From assembly GCF_007655135.1 (NCBI RefSeq), contig NC_045130.1:13206001-13270000 (forward strand): DNA of 64,000 nt. Reading direction: 5' to 3'. Below, in pieces: positions 23,459 to 34,850 of the stretch (position 1 is its first letter; every line of letters starts with the position of its first letter). The translations under genes were made by a program, and so were the position numbers. This DNA is from Punica granatum (Eukaryota > Streptophyta > Magnoliopsida > Myrtales > Lythraceae). A model generated the notes under the pieces. The model searched no databases. It was not told where the DNA came from and was given only the letters and a program-made list of their open reading frames with translations.

Positions 23459-24110
23459 GATATTACCAATTAAATTATATAGACATCAAATATTGCCCTG
23501 TTAAATTACTCGTATCCCTTTATTAAATATTAGAATTTATATTGCATTGTATTGGGACATCGGTCTCCCTCGTAACCAAAAAAATGAATTCAATAGAGAG
23601 AGATGGGTTCTAAATTCAAAACGGAACCCCATGCTCTTGGGCTATGTTTGGTCGCGAAGATGAGATGGGTTCTGAATACATGTTATAAATATAGTGTTTT
23701 TTTTCTTCAATAATCCATGAAAGTGGTTTTTTCTCGAAAGGTATGCAAGTTAATTTTTAGAAAATTATAAATATAGACATCAAATATATGTAGAAAATTA
23801 CGTAAAATATTACCTGTGAAATTATATAGACATCAAATATTATCCAGTTAAATTACCCGTATCTCTTTATTAAATATTAAAATTTTTATTTTATTGTATT
23901 AGACTATCAGCATCCCTTATAACCAGAAAAGAAATGAATTCAATAGAGAGAGGGGGGTTTCGAATTCAAAACCAGACCCCATGCTCTTGGGCTATGTTTG
24001 GTCGCAAAGATGAGATGGGTTCTGAATTCATGTTATAAATATAATATTTTTTCCTCAATAATCCATGAAAGTGGTTTTTCCCCGAAAAGTGTGCAAGTTA
24101 ACTTTTAGGA
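23459..24110. repeat. Tandem duplication, about 347-bp period
   Basis: Two units of about 300 bp share TATATAGACATCAAATATT, GAATTCAATAGAGAGAG, CATGCTCTTGGGCTATG and AATCCATGAAAGTGG in the same order. They are diverged by substitutions and small indels. No coding content is seen. Confidence 0.7.
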
Positions 24111-25020
24111 AAAGTGATGAATTATAACCATCATTTTAGAATCCATTTATTTATATCTTACTCATTAACATTAGGGCGGCAATATATATAATTTAGAAAA
24201 ATCCATATATACATATATATTAAGGAAATGGTTTGCATTGCAATTTTTTGCTTGTTCTCTTGGGAAATTAATTATTGCATATATATATATATATATTTTC
24301 ACATATTTCATTTGTTTTTATTTCAAATTATTTTTCATTCTCCTAATCTTTTCATTCTCATTTTAGGGGTTCTCTTTTCTTTTCTTTTTTGTGAAGGGTT
24401 CTATGTTTTTGCATCAGAAGAAAAACACCACCTCCCCTAACCAAAAACTCTTCGGTGCTTAATTATTTTCATGGAAAATTACGAAAAACAGTAATGGATT
24501 AACGAATGAATGATTAACTGAGAGATCCGAATGAATTATATATTTGTGCGAGTACTAGCAAGCTCCTTCTGCCTCTTTGGGTAATACTAGTTGAAGTCCT
24601 TGTGCATTAATTGCAAGTGGAGCTCATCTTTTGTTGAGAATATACCAATTTAAAACAATGTAGAGACATACAAAATAGAAATACCAATTAGATAATTCCT
24701 TAAAATCATAAAATAGACTTTATCTTAAGAAGAAAGTCAACTTTTTAATTATTAGTCATTAATAAAATATCTAAATGCATATTCTTCCAATAGATCCTAG
24801 AGACTTTTGGCAATTGGACGATATATAATTAGACTTATTATAATTACATTAACTCTAAAAAGAATAGAAATGACAAAAAAGAAAAACTCAGTATATCACT
24901 GAAAAATATAATTATTTCATTTCTTGAACTCAATAGCATATTCTCTTGAAAACTTATTTTTTAGATTAAATAAACATAAATGCGCATCTATTGTAATTTT
25001 AGTTCGATCTGGAGTGCTGC
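24111..25020. other. AT-rich stretch, nothing recognised
   Basis: Contains an (AT)n run near 24280 and long A/T-rich tracts. No conserved frame, repeat ends or RNA-like structure that I can support. From about 25025 the sequence becomes homologous to intron 2 of g3, so this marks a breakpoint in the gene family. Confidence 0.5.
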
Positions 25021-25437
25021 TATAGCTAATATCTCTTTCGGATAGCTTAATTCACGTTCTAATGTGAAGAAATCATCCAACTGAAGATTAAAAAAAAATC
25101 GAAAGATGCAAGTTTCTTTTGGTTAATCAAAATAGGAAAGTATCCTTTTTATTAGATTTATTGAACATATATTTTTAAATCATTTCTAATTATTTTTATA
25201 AATCAAGATATGTCCACATTTTTAATCCAAATGTGTTATGTATTTATGAATAACAATAGAGGAGTTTGACGGATGTACGTTGAGACTGTTGAAAATCATT
25301 TGGGAGGAAACATCTATGTGATAAAAAATGGACCACAACATGTCTATTCAGCAACCTATATCGTCTATATAAGATATATAATTTGCAAGTATATATTTAT
25401 TGGGAAAAGGAAGACTAGGAAGGCTAGTATACGTAAC

Positions 25438-25494
25438 TGCGTGCGACTGCTTGGCCAGCTAAGGACGGAAAAGGTCCTTGCAGATGCACATCTT
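25438..25494 (-). pseudogene. g4: orphan second exon of the secreted peptide family
   Basis: Exactly 57 nt, between an acceptor (CATGCAG/AA) and a donor (CGCA/GTTACGTA). It encodes EDVHLQGPFPSLAGQAVAR in the family phase. Sequence from about 25025 to 25437 matches intron 2 of g3, but homology stops before exon 3. On the upstream side a retrotransposon begins at 25663, and no signal-peptide exon is found beyond it up to 32.8 kb. The exon itself is undamaged, while the gene appears decapitated and tailless. Confidence 0.6.
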
Positions 25495-25662
25495 CTGCAT
25501 GACATCGTTGGTAACCATCAAAAGATAAATATTTAGTAGACATTAATGAAATTGAAAAGAATAATTAGGAGACGCCCATATGGCTTATAATATTAAAATT
25601 ATAACATATGTGCAAGAGAGAAGTCAAACAAAAATATATAATCCATCATTCCACCCAAAGAA

Positions 25663-26114
25663 TGACGCAGCGTACACGCAAGTATCCTATCACAGACACA
25701 TCGATTGGCCCACGAATACCAGAACTATGACCTTTTATATTTGTTGATTCTACGAATACTAAGAAATAGGCATCAAACTCGAATCGATCCGAGGTTGGAC
25801 AAAGCACGAAAGCTCTTAATTTTATTCACTTATGAAAAGACAACTGCTTTAACCCTAGGGCTTACACGTTTCTTAAATAGGGTTTAAGAAAACCTAAATT
25901 GCATAAAAAGAACTAAACTTTTTTAAAATTACAAAAACACCCTAATAAACAAAAAAATTGCCTGTTTGAAGCTCTCAACGATGGAATTTGCCTTAAATAT
26001 CGAAAAATCACAGCAAAGTAGTGAGTTTTGCTCCGGAGGCCATTTCCTTCGAAATAGGATCGTCATAGCCTATTTTTCTCCAGGTACCGACTTGCCAGGT
26101 CTTCTGCCGCATCA
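25663..26114 (-). mobile_element. 3' LTR of the CRM-like element
   Basis: On the minus strand it starts TGATGCGGCAGAAGACC after the polypurine tract CAGGGGAGAA (26124-26115) and ends GTACACGCTGCGTCA. It is 452 bp and full length by comparison with the solo LTRs at 15550-16000 and 63487-63935. The last codons of the pol frame run into it. Confidence 0.85.
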
Positions 26115-29100
26115 TTCTCCCCTGGGTGGAGAGAATTCGACCTCGAATCGTCATCGTCCGAGCTATCACATATGTAGGGAACCAGGTGCTTCACATAAAA
26201 TATATCGGCAGTACGAATGTGGCTGGGAAGTTTAAGCCGATAGGCGTTTGAATTGATCTTCTCAATGACCTCCATAGGACCAATCTTTCTAGCAGCGAGC
26301 TTGTGGTAGTGACTGGCAGAAAATCGGTCCTTCGTAAGGACAGCCCAAACAAAATCGCCAACTTCAAACTCCACATGCCTTCTCCTTCGATCAGCAACAG
26401 CCTTGTATTTCATGGCAGCATTCTGCAAATTATTCTGCACAGCCTCATGAATCGCCTGCAGCCCGTGAACGAAGTCAGCCACCTTACCATGAACCCTGGT
26501 CTTATCTGGCACGGGTAACAAATCAAGGGGTCCCCAGGGAGTAACAGAATAGACCACCTGCAAGGGACTGAAACCAGTGCTGCGATTAACAGCGTGATTG
26601 TGCGCAAACTCTGCCTCACTTAACTTCTGATCCTAGCTCTTCACATGCTTCCCTACTAAACCTCTCAACAGATTGCTCAAGGACCTGTTAACCACTCCTG
26701 TTTGTCCGTCTGTCTGCGGGTGATACGCTGTACTGAAGTTCAGCTGGGTGTTCACCATTTTCCAAAGGCTCCGCCAGAAATGACTCAGGAAACGGGTGTC
26801 CCTATCAGACACAATAGAGACTGGCAGACCATACAGACGGTATACCTCCCGAAAATACAACTGAGCAACTCGCACAGCATCAGTGGTCTTCTTGCACGGA
26901 ATAAAGTGTGCCATTTTCGAGAACCTGTCGACGATCACATATATAGAATCATTACCTCTTTGGGTACGGGGCAAGCCGAGGACGAAATCCATACTGATAT
27001 CCACCCATGGCTACGAGGGAATCGGCAGAGGCATGTACAACCTCGCGTTAGTTGCTGTACCCTTGGACACTTGACAAACCTTACAGCGTTGCACATACTT
27101 CTCCACTTCTTTACAAATTATAGGCCAGAAATACAATGACTGGACCAGCTGCAAGGTCCTGTCTCTTCCCACATGACCCTCGCCGTGTAGCTGCTGAATA
27201 ATGTGGGCTCGCAAACTACAATCAGGGTTATAGAGCTGATTTTTCCTGAAAAGAAAACCATCCTGCAACACGAATTCCGTTCTTTCTCACAGAAAAATAG
27301 GGGTTGACATCAAGCAACTCAGCAAAAGAACTAAAATCAAGTACCTCAACTGTCATCCTGCTCAGAATGCTACGCCTCCGACTAAGAGCATCAGCAACGT
27401 GATTAGTGACTCCGCTCTTGTGCTTTACCACGAAAGTAAAACGCTCCAGGTAAGCTACCCATGATGCATGACGAGCTGACACCTTATCTTGGATATGGAG
27501 GTGCTTCAAGGCCTCATGGTTGGTGCACAAGATGAACTCCTTGTGGAAAAGATAATGTCGCCAATGCTTCACCGCTTGCATTACAGCATAGAATTCCACG
27601 TCGTATGTGTTGTATCTCACTTTCGCCCCCGTCAGCTTCTCACTGAAAAAAACAATTGACTTGTTGTTCTGGTTTAAGACTGCTCCAATCCCCACCTTCG
27701 ATGCATTAGAATGCAGCTCAAAGGGCTGCTAAAAATCCGGCAGGACAAGAATCGGGGCGGTCGTCAAACGCTCATTAATCTTCTGGAATACCGTTTTTGC
27801 CCCTTCAGTCTACTCGAATTTGCCTCCCTTCATGCAGCAAGTTAAGGCAGCCATAATACTATTGAAATGGAGTATAAATTGCCTATAAAAGGAGGCTAAC
27901 CCATAGAAACTCTTGACTTTAGTAATGCACGTTGGTCTAAGCCACTGCCTGACTGCCTCGACCTTGGACGAGTCAACCCTCAAACCATCAGCAGCAATAA
28001 CATAATCAAGAAAAAGAACTTCTCACCTCATAAAAACACACTTCTTCAACGCCGCATATAGTTTCTCGCGTCGAAGGACAGAGAGGACTTCGCGCAAGTC
28101 GGCCAAGTGTTGCTCGGGGTCGGCGTTGTAGATCAAGACGTCATCAAAATACACAACCACACACCGACCAATGAAAGGGCGTAGAATCTGGTTCATCACT
28201 CTCATGAACGTACTCGGCGCATTCGACATCCCAAACGGCATTACCAGTCATTCATATAACCCTTCCCTAGTCTTGAATGCGGTCTTCCATTCATCTCCAA
28301 CACGAATCCGAATCTGGTGATAGCCACTCTTCAAGTCCAGCTTCGTAAAAATCTTGGCACCACTTAGCTGGTCAAGCAGATCATCCAAGCGAGAAATGGG
28401 AAAACGATACCTGATCGTTATCTTATTGATGGCTCGACTGTCTACACATATATGCCATGATTCATCCTTCTTAGGCACTAGAAGTGCAGGGACAGCACAC
28501 GGGCTCATACTCTCCCGAATAAACCCTTTCGAGATCAGCTCCTCCACTTGTCTCCTTAACTCTTCATGTTCAACCGGGCTCATCCTGCAGTGTGGTCTGT
28601 TCGGAAGGGCCGCACCAAGCTGCAGGTCGATATGGTGCTGGATATCCCGCAAGGGTGGTAGACCATTTGGCAGCTCCTCAGGAAAGACATCCTGAAATTC
28701 TTTCAAGATTGGTAAGGACTCACAAGATGTAAGACCCTCCTCCACAACCTCCCTGCCCACGAAAGCAAACATAAACTCTGCATCATGCAACTCCTCCTGA
28801 AATCGAGCAAGGGACAGCAAGTTAGTTGCGGTAACCGGATCCGCAGGTTCGGTCTCAAAGGCGCCCCAATCCCTATTCGGTACCAGTACAATCTTTATTT
28901 CCTTATGCGTGAAGTTGTACTTATTGGTCCGTCCATCATGGCTCTCGCGCTCCTATCAAACTGCCAAGGCCTTCCCAACAAGTGACACGCGTCCATCATG
29001 ACAACATCACACCACACATAGTCTCTATACCGGGAGCCAATAGAGAAGGTAACCAGCGCACGCTTTGACACACTCACTTCACATCCTTTCTTCAACCATG

Positions 29101-29443
29101 CCAGCTTATACGGTTTGGGATGTGGCTCATTTCGCAGGCTCAACTTCTGCAGGGCCTCAACAGATACGATGTTCTCGCAGCTGCCCGAGTCTATCATGAA
29201 ACGACAGATTCTATTTTCGATGGTGCAGGTGGACTGGAAGATGTTGTTACGCGACCATTCTTCGTCCGTAGCTCTCGGGGTCATACACGACCTCCTCACC
29301 GCCAGATTGGGCACTCCATCTCCTGTCACAATCTCTTCCTCCTCGTCAAACTCTACCTCTCCATCGCCTCCATCTACATAAACTGCATCATCAGACAAAT
29401 CTTCTTCAATAAATATCGCCCTTTTTTTTCCCCTTTTCTGCAT
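26063..29443 (-). pseudogene. pol: Ty3/gypsy pol of the CRM-like element (PR-RT-RNaseH-IN), broken
   Basis: Domains in order: aspartic protease (DSGS, near 29200); RT (28820-28023), with YFDDVLIY; RNase H (27695-27228), ending in the VADALSRR segment; integrase zinc finger of HHCC type (27271-27011); integrase core (27004-26633), with MDFVLGLP and SDRDTRF; and the C-terminal domain (26563-26063). Damage seen: a stop codon at 28250-28248 just before the MPFG segment, where Trp is usual; several frame changes; Asn in place of the usual Asp in the RNase H CTNHEALK box (27521-27519); and Gly in place of the usual catalytic Glu in the integrase core (26698-26696). The end of the frame has the CRM-like Asp/Ser-rich tail and stops inside the LTR. 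Confidence 0.85.
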
Positions 29444-30398
29444 TCAGATTGTCGATGCTCGGGCTCTCCACACTTGAAGCATTTCGGCCCGCTACTGCTC
29501 GGCCCAATGTTGGCAGGCCCCGTGGGACGTCCAGGAACAACACCACTACCGCCAGCTCGGGTAGCCCCACCGGTTCCTGCAATGGCAACACCTCCACTGA
29601 ACATCTCGCTGCCATCTCGCTTCTGCTGTCTTTCGACAATCAGGGCTCTCTGACGGGCGGAAGACACGTTAACAGGGTCGAACAAATTAACCGTGTCCTG
29701 TAGCTGCATTCTCAGTCCGCCAATATATCTGGCCACCAGCTGATCCTCGGTTTCCTGAAGCTCATTACTAGCAACCAACTGGAAGAACTCGTTGGTGTAT
29801 TCATCCACCGACCTAGTGCTCTTCCTTAAGTTCTGCAGGCGCTGGTACATGATCCTCTGAAAGTTATAGGGCAGAAAGGTAGCCCTCATCTTTTTCTTCA
29901 TCTTTTCCCACGACGTGATCTTAGGTTTGCCCATCCTGCTGCGGGTAAGCTTCACCTGCTGCAACCAAGCCAGTCGCCCTACCACGCAACCGAGTCGTCA
30001 CAAGCTGTACCCGCTTAGTCTCAGGTACCCCCCTTGAACTCCAAAACCTCTTCTACCATCGCTAGCCAATCTAGAAACTCTTCTGGCTGCAAGCCCCCAT
30101 GGAATTCGGGAATATCGGTCTGAATGCCCGTCTCTTATCGCTGCCTGTCTTTCTCGATTGGGCCCCATTGCTGTCTTCGTGGAATATCAACAAAGTAATT
30201 CTCTCCTTCCGACCCCTCTTCAGTTTCCTCTCGATCAAGGTCGGAATTCGGATTAGGGTTTCTCCGATTCTGGTTTTCCATAAGTGTAGCCATCTGGTGA
30301 GTTAGCTGCTCCATCATACGATCCATCCTCTGCTCCAGATGTCGCAGATTGTCACGGTCATGAGCATCTTCCACACGATCCCTCCTCCTGGGCGGCAT
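29374..30398 (-). pseudogene. gag: Ty3/gypsy gag of the CRM-like element, frameshifted
   Basis: Starts at MPPRRRDR (30398), followed by a charged, helical N-terminal part (EQRMDRMMEQLTHQ). Between about 30135 and 29985 the reading frame shifts more than once, although the gag core signature (PEFHGGLQPEEFLDWL region) can be followed across frames. The frame then stays open through the retrotransposon gag domain to a zinc knuckle of the form C-x2-C-x4-H-x4-C (CFKCGEPEHRQSEC). It packages and structures the element's particle in active relatives; here it cannot be translated whole. Confidence 0.8.
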
Positions 30399-30415
30399 CG
30401 TTAATCCAAGATCAA

Positions 30416-30431
30416 CCTGGCTCTGATACCA
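30416..30431 (-). promoter_or_regulatory. Primer binding site of the CRM-like element
   Basis: On the minus strand TGGTATCAGAGCCAGG begins 2 nt after the 5' LTR end. It matches the usual initiator-Met tRNA primer site of plant LTR elements. Confidence 0.85.
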
Positions 30432-30433
30432 AC

Positions 30434-30790
30434 TGATGCAGTGTACACGCGAGTAACCTATCACAGACCCGTTGATTCGCGCATGAATACCGGAACTACG
30501 ACCTTCTATACCTGTTGATTCTACGAATACTAGGAAATAGGCATCAAACTCGAATCGATCCGAGATTGGACAAAGCACGAAAGCTCTGAATTTTATTCAC
30601 TTATGAAAAGACAACTACTTTAACCCTAGGGCTTACACGTTTCTTAAATAGGGTTTAAGAAAACCTAAATTGCATAAAAAGAACTAAACTTTTGTAAAAT
30701 TGCAAAAACACCATAATTAACAAAAAAATTGCATGTTTGAAGCCCTAAATGATGAAATTTGCCTTAAATATCGAAAAATCACGACGAAGC
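30434..30790 (-). mobile_element. 5' LTR of the CRM-like element (truncated)
   Basis: Parallel to 25663-26114 but ends abruptly after ATCACGACGAAGC. The outer 95 bp or so (the U3 start) is missing and is replaced by unrelated sequence. Its loss would remove the left part of the promoter. Confidence 0.8.
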
Positions 30791-31258
30791 CAAATCAGCC
30801 CATTAAGGAATAAAGTTCTCTCAATGTAGAATTTTCAATTCACAAGACTATAACCCAATACCTTTTTTAAGAATAAAAAGCATCAAACTGCTTTAACTAA
30901 CACATATTAGTTATATATATATATATACATATATAAAAGTATGAAGCTCAATATTGTGTTTCTCGATTTTTCATAATTCCCATTTTATCCTTCAATGTAT
31001 GTAGACAATTATTATAATTTATATTTTATCCATTTGATATATTTGGATATCCAAGAAACTCTATCAATTCTTCCAATGTATTTAGACGTATTTTCTATGA
31101 ATATTTCGATTATGATAAAACACGATCCTTTGTAATAGTTTCTAGTAAGAAGAAAGTTATATCTTGTAATAATTTAGAAATATGATGAATCGATGTCTTT
31201 TTGCTGTGTTGTGATTTGCCCAGATATTTTATACATCATAGTATAAAGGCAACGTCAA

Positions 31259-31740
31259 ATTATGTTCAATGGTGGAACGTTAGCTTTCCTTAGTCCTTTT
31301 AATATTAGAGACAATATTTTGGCCCATAGATTTTTCAATGACTTCACAAATCCATCGGGCCACATGTAAAATACAATAAAATTGGAGGGTTGTTTACACA
31401 TTAATGGAGTGTTGTTGACGTGTCCATAAATTAAAACCTGCTTCCATGCTGATAATGTATCGCTAACGTGCTCGGCTTATATTAAACTGATTTTTATGGT
31501 CCGGTTCGGTGATGTAGTGAAGATGGGCGACATGGCGGAATGTGATTGGTACGTGTGGCGGAAAGATTCGGAATAGTGGTATAGTCTTGTAGGGAAAAAT
31601 TGTAAAATAAAAATGTGAAGGACTAAAAATAGTAGGGGCAAAATATGTAAATAATTAACATATGAGATTAAAAATTGGTGGGATCTAATGGCTGAAATAA
31701 TATTCTATTATGGAACACAAATTGGGGTCCCATTATAGAA
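31259..31740 (-). mobile_element. TIR MITE, inverted solitary copy
   Basis: The reverse complement of the MITE in intron 1 of g3, g5 and g6, complete to both ends (TTCAATGGTGGAACG at left, CCCATTATAGAA at right). It is the only copy outside a peptide gene and in the opposite orientation, so it is an independent insertion. Confidence 0.55.
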
Positions 31741-32800
31741 TCTACCAAGTAACAAAACCTCTTTATAATTACCACCATGATATTCTTTTTTTTTTAAGCT
31801 ACGAAAGTGGCCCATGAATTTATAATGAAATTGAAATACTAATAACTAATTAAGAGGCATGAAAATTTGAAACCTCTTGATTACCAATTGAGTGAGTATG
31901 ACACTGCACAATGTCACGTAGTATACCCATTCTACATAAGATATCCTATTCGAGAGCTGAAATGTGTCCCTTCCATTTTAAGCGGGCCGTCTCGGTGAGT
32001 AATTACAATTTACTTATCATATATATTAACAGAGAATCCAATAATGAACAATAGCATCTAATTAAAGATATGGATATAGTTAACCAGAAAAAAAGGATAT
32101 AAAAAGAAGAAGGGGGATTAGTGCAATCACGTAAGTCATCGACTCAGAACTAAAAAGTCTTGATTTCTTTTTTGTTACAAGGGAAACATGTAGGTCTAGT
32201 ACAATGAAATAAAAATATTAATAATTAATGAAGGGCACAGGTACGCCAACAAAGACGTATATTACTGCACTATACCCCTTTTATTATTTAAAAAATTTTT
32301 CGAATTTAATTTTCGTCAGTGCAACTTTCCATGGTCCTTTGTCTTACTTTCTTTATTTTCCGAGGCTAAAATCCTATATGCTTAATCCAGGCAAAGCCTT
32401 AAGGAATACAAGGGCATTGCTTTGGAGGCGGATGACCCACAACAGTAACTGCACAGACAAATCATTCGTTAGCTCAATCTTGTGTCAAAAAACATGGAAT
32501 CAGTGAGGAGATTTTATGTTACAAAATCAGTAGAAATCATCGCACCATACAATATTACAATAAAATAAATTACTAAATATTAAAGTAAAAGCCAAATACT
32601 TTATTAAAACTTCAGCAAACAATTTCGAAATTTGTGTAATTTATTTTAAAATAGTATAAAATTTATTTGTTATTAAGTTATTAAAAAAATTGGTGAAATT
32701 AAGTTATTAGAAATTCAAGTAATATAATTATTACAAATTGAAGTAATTTTTTCTGATTGTATGGTGGAATATTTTTAAGTGTTGCACAGCAGCTTCCGGG
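31741..32800. other. AT-rich stretch, nothing recognised
   Basis: No family member, repeat end or conserved frame. An open frame at 32228-32506 has no second copy. From about 32805 the sequence is shared with 54601 onward, the start of the truncated g5/g6 unit. Confidence 0.5.
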
Positions 32801-32922
32801 GTAAATATATAATAAAGCTTAATGAGCTAACTATATGCTCGTCAAACTGTTCAAAAAGAAATGGTCATAGAAATCTGATTCAAGTCAACCATGTAGACTG
32901 AAATTATAAAATTCAACTTGGT

Positions 32923-34462
32923 TCAATGGCGTGACGGCACTGCGTAGTACACATCTTCTGTAAATCATCACCAATCTCCGTTGTGAACAAATAGGAAAGA
33001 AATAATGTTTGGCCCTCGACCTTTTCTAAACCTATTTTTTTTGTTCAATTCTATCTCTAACGTTACATAATTTGTTCATATTAGTCCTACCATTAATTTT
33101 TTTCTTCAAAAAACTATTTTTCCATCCATAATATTTTTAAAATATATTATTTCATTGCATATTAATTTTAAGATTTCTTTTAAAAAAAAGGAAATTGGGA
33201 GATCCCAGTTCGACTGGATCTCTTGACTCCGGAGGAAGGAGGCCTCGTCGACGGCCACTACTCCCTCTCCGAGGTCACCTAGGACCTCTGCCTCTGTCGC
33301 TGGCAGGGCCTTCTTCCTTCGGAATCGGGAGATCCTAGCCAAATTGGGATCTCTCGATTACCTTTTTTTTTCTTTTTATTTTAATTTTTTGGTATTATTG
33401 AAATTAATTTGTAATAAAATAACATATTTTTAAAGTATTTTGTATGAAAAATAGTTTTTTGACGGAAAAATTAACAATAGGATTAAAACAAACAAATTAT
33501 GTAACGTTTAGGGATAGAATTGAACGAAAATACAGGTTTTGGAGGATTAAAAAAACGAAAAGGTGGAGGACCAAAAATAGCTTTTCCCTTAGTAAATATT
33601 GAATGAAAGATATATTACCAATATTAAAAGTTCTACAATGGAACCACAACTTGTGTTCCATTATCGAACATTAATTTCAGCCATTAAATCCTACCAACTT
33701 TTGATCTCATCAATTCATTATTTACATATTTTACCATAGTATTTCTAGTCTTTACATTTTTATTTTACAATTTTCGGTATAATATTATACCACTGTTCTC
33801 GAATCTTTCCGCCACATGTACCAATCACATTTTGTCACGTCACCCATCATCGTCACGTCACCAAAGTGGACCATAAAAATCAATTTTTAAAGAAAACCGG
33901 TCTAATATAAGCCGGACATGTTAGTGACACGTCATCGACATGTAAGCGGATTTTAATTTACATAAACATCAATGACACGCCATCGACACGTAAACGGCCC
34001 TCCAATTTTATTGTAATTTACATGTGGCCCGATGAATTTGTGACGCTATTGAAAGGTCTATGGGTCAAGAAGTTGTCTTTAATATTAAAATGACTAGAAA
34101 AAAAACTAGTGTTCCACCATTGTAGAATTTGCCAATGAACAATAGAACAATTAGAAGATATTCACGCTTATAACGACCCAACCCATGTTAGCTCAATGTT
34201 TTGATATGTAGTTTTGAATCGGAATGTTGATGTAAAAATCAAGGAAAAGTTAGTTCTCTTCCATATTTGCAAAATTAATTTCAGTAATCGCCTGTATGTG
34301 TTAGAGAGAGAGAGAGAGAGATGAAAAATAACCCTTATCGAGAAGACGACGGGCGCCACAAGCCAGCGGGGGGAGGTACAGTAGAATGATAGCGAGAACC
34401 GTAAAGATCCGAATAGCCACAAACAACGGAGTTGCAGTCGTGAATGTTGCAGCTTTCTCCAT
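32923..34462 (-). CDS. g5: shortened secreted peptide gene (54 aa predicted)
   Basis: Exon 1 (34462-34333, 130 nt) is intact and starts MEKAATFTTATPLF, with the same hydrophobic core as g3 and the end ARRLLDK. Intron 1 (1375 nt) carries two transposons. The acceptor TTTACAG/AA is kept, but exon 2 (32957-32923) diverges after EDVYY to read AVPSRH and a stop. g6 has the same length and stop (EDVYYTELSRH), so the change is ancestral to both. No third exon follows. It may encode a secreted 11-residue variant tail or may be a pseudogene; the intact signal exon and TATA box favour expression, the lost exon 3 argues against family function. Confidence 0.4.
32994..33588. mobile_element. Long-TIR (MULE-like) element in intron 1 of g5
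   Basis: Inverted arms of about 180 bp: the left starts GGAAAGAAATAATG, and the right complement starts GGGAAAAGCTATTTTTGG. The arms share AATTCTATC, CGTTACATAATTTGTT and AAACTATTTTTC. The loop of about 170 bp is GC-rich and contains GGGAGATCCCAGTTCG and GGGAGATCCTAGCC. Flanking 9-mers (GAACAAATA and TAGTAAATA) match at 6 of 9 positions. It is absent from g3 and present in g6, which dates it between those duplications. Confidence 0.6.
33631..34127. mobile_element. TIR MITE in intron 1 of g5
   Basis: Starts TTCTACAATGGAACC and ends GGTTCCACC-like sequence at CCATTGTAGAA. It is 497 bp and non-coding, with inner motifs GACACGTCATCGACATG and GACACGCCATCGACACG as near repeats. Confidence 0.55.
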
Positions 34463-34582
34463 CGATCCTTCCTTCTCCTCCTCTACCTCTCTATATCTCT
34501 CTTTCTCTCTGCGTGTGATACGATCAATTGGATTCGACTTACAGCTCTATACTAGCTCTACCGGGTTTGTGATGAATCGATG

Positions 34583-34590
34583 TTATATAA
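34583..34590 (-). promoter_or_regulatory. TATA box of g5
   Basis: TTATATAA on the minus strand about 120 bp upstream of the g5 ATG, identical in setting to g3. Confidence 0.5.
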
Positions 34591-34850
34591 ACTGTGATCT
34601 GGCTTGGTCATTAATTTTTATAGATTGAAAGGTGCGTGGATCATCTGGCTGGATTATCAGTGGGCCAAGAGGTTTGGTTTATGAAGTCAAATTAATTGAA
34701 TATGATATTTGAAAGTGCCTATAAGCGGCGGGCAAAATTTAATGCAAGATGCTTCAAAGCCTTTACCGTGGCTTCAATTATTTTCGTGGAAGCATCACGA
34801 GAAGAGAAAATCTCTGAGGTTTCTTTGATTTTGAATTTTCTTATCCATAC

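Larger units (their letters stand above)
25663..30790 (-). mobile_element. CRM-like Ty3/gypsy retrotransposon, decayed
   Basis: On the minus strand the order is: 5' LTR (30790-30434, truncated), initiator-Met primer site, gag, protease, reverse transcriptase, RNase H, integrase, polypurine tract and 3' LTR (26114-25663). The gag-to-integrase order places it in Ty3/gypsy. The integrase tail with an Asp-rich run followed by SRSNSLHPGENDA, reaching into the 3' LTR, is typical of the CRM (centromeric) lineage as I know it. The 5' LTR has lost about 95 bp of its outer end, so no target duplication can be checked (left flank AAGAA). Frameshifts, a nonsense codon and catalytic substitutions show it is inactive. 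It inserted next to g4. Confidence 0.85.

Noticed and set aside
26702..29703. Plus-strand frames of 60 to 177 codons across the gypsy element
   Set aside because: They are antisense shadows of the minus-strand gag-pol domains.
25663..30790. Reading the gypsy element as a functional gene
   Set aside because: Frameshifts in gag, a nonsense codon in RT, altered catalytic residues and a truncated 5' LTR exclude activity.
30900..31250. Helitron-like start (ATATATAAAAGTATGAAGC) with similar text near 10560 and 61360
   Set aside because: No CTRR end with a hairpin could be located, and the similarity is limited to common AT-rich plant repeat wording.
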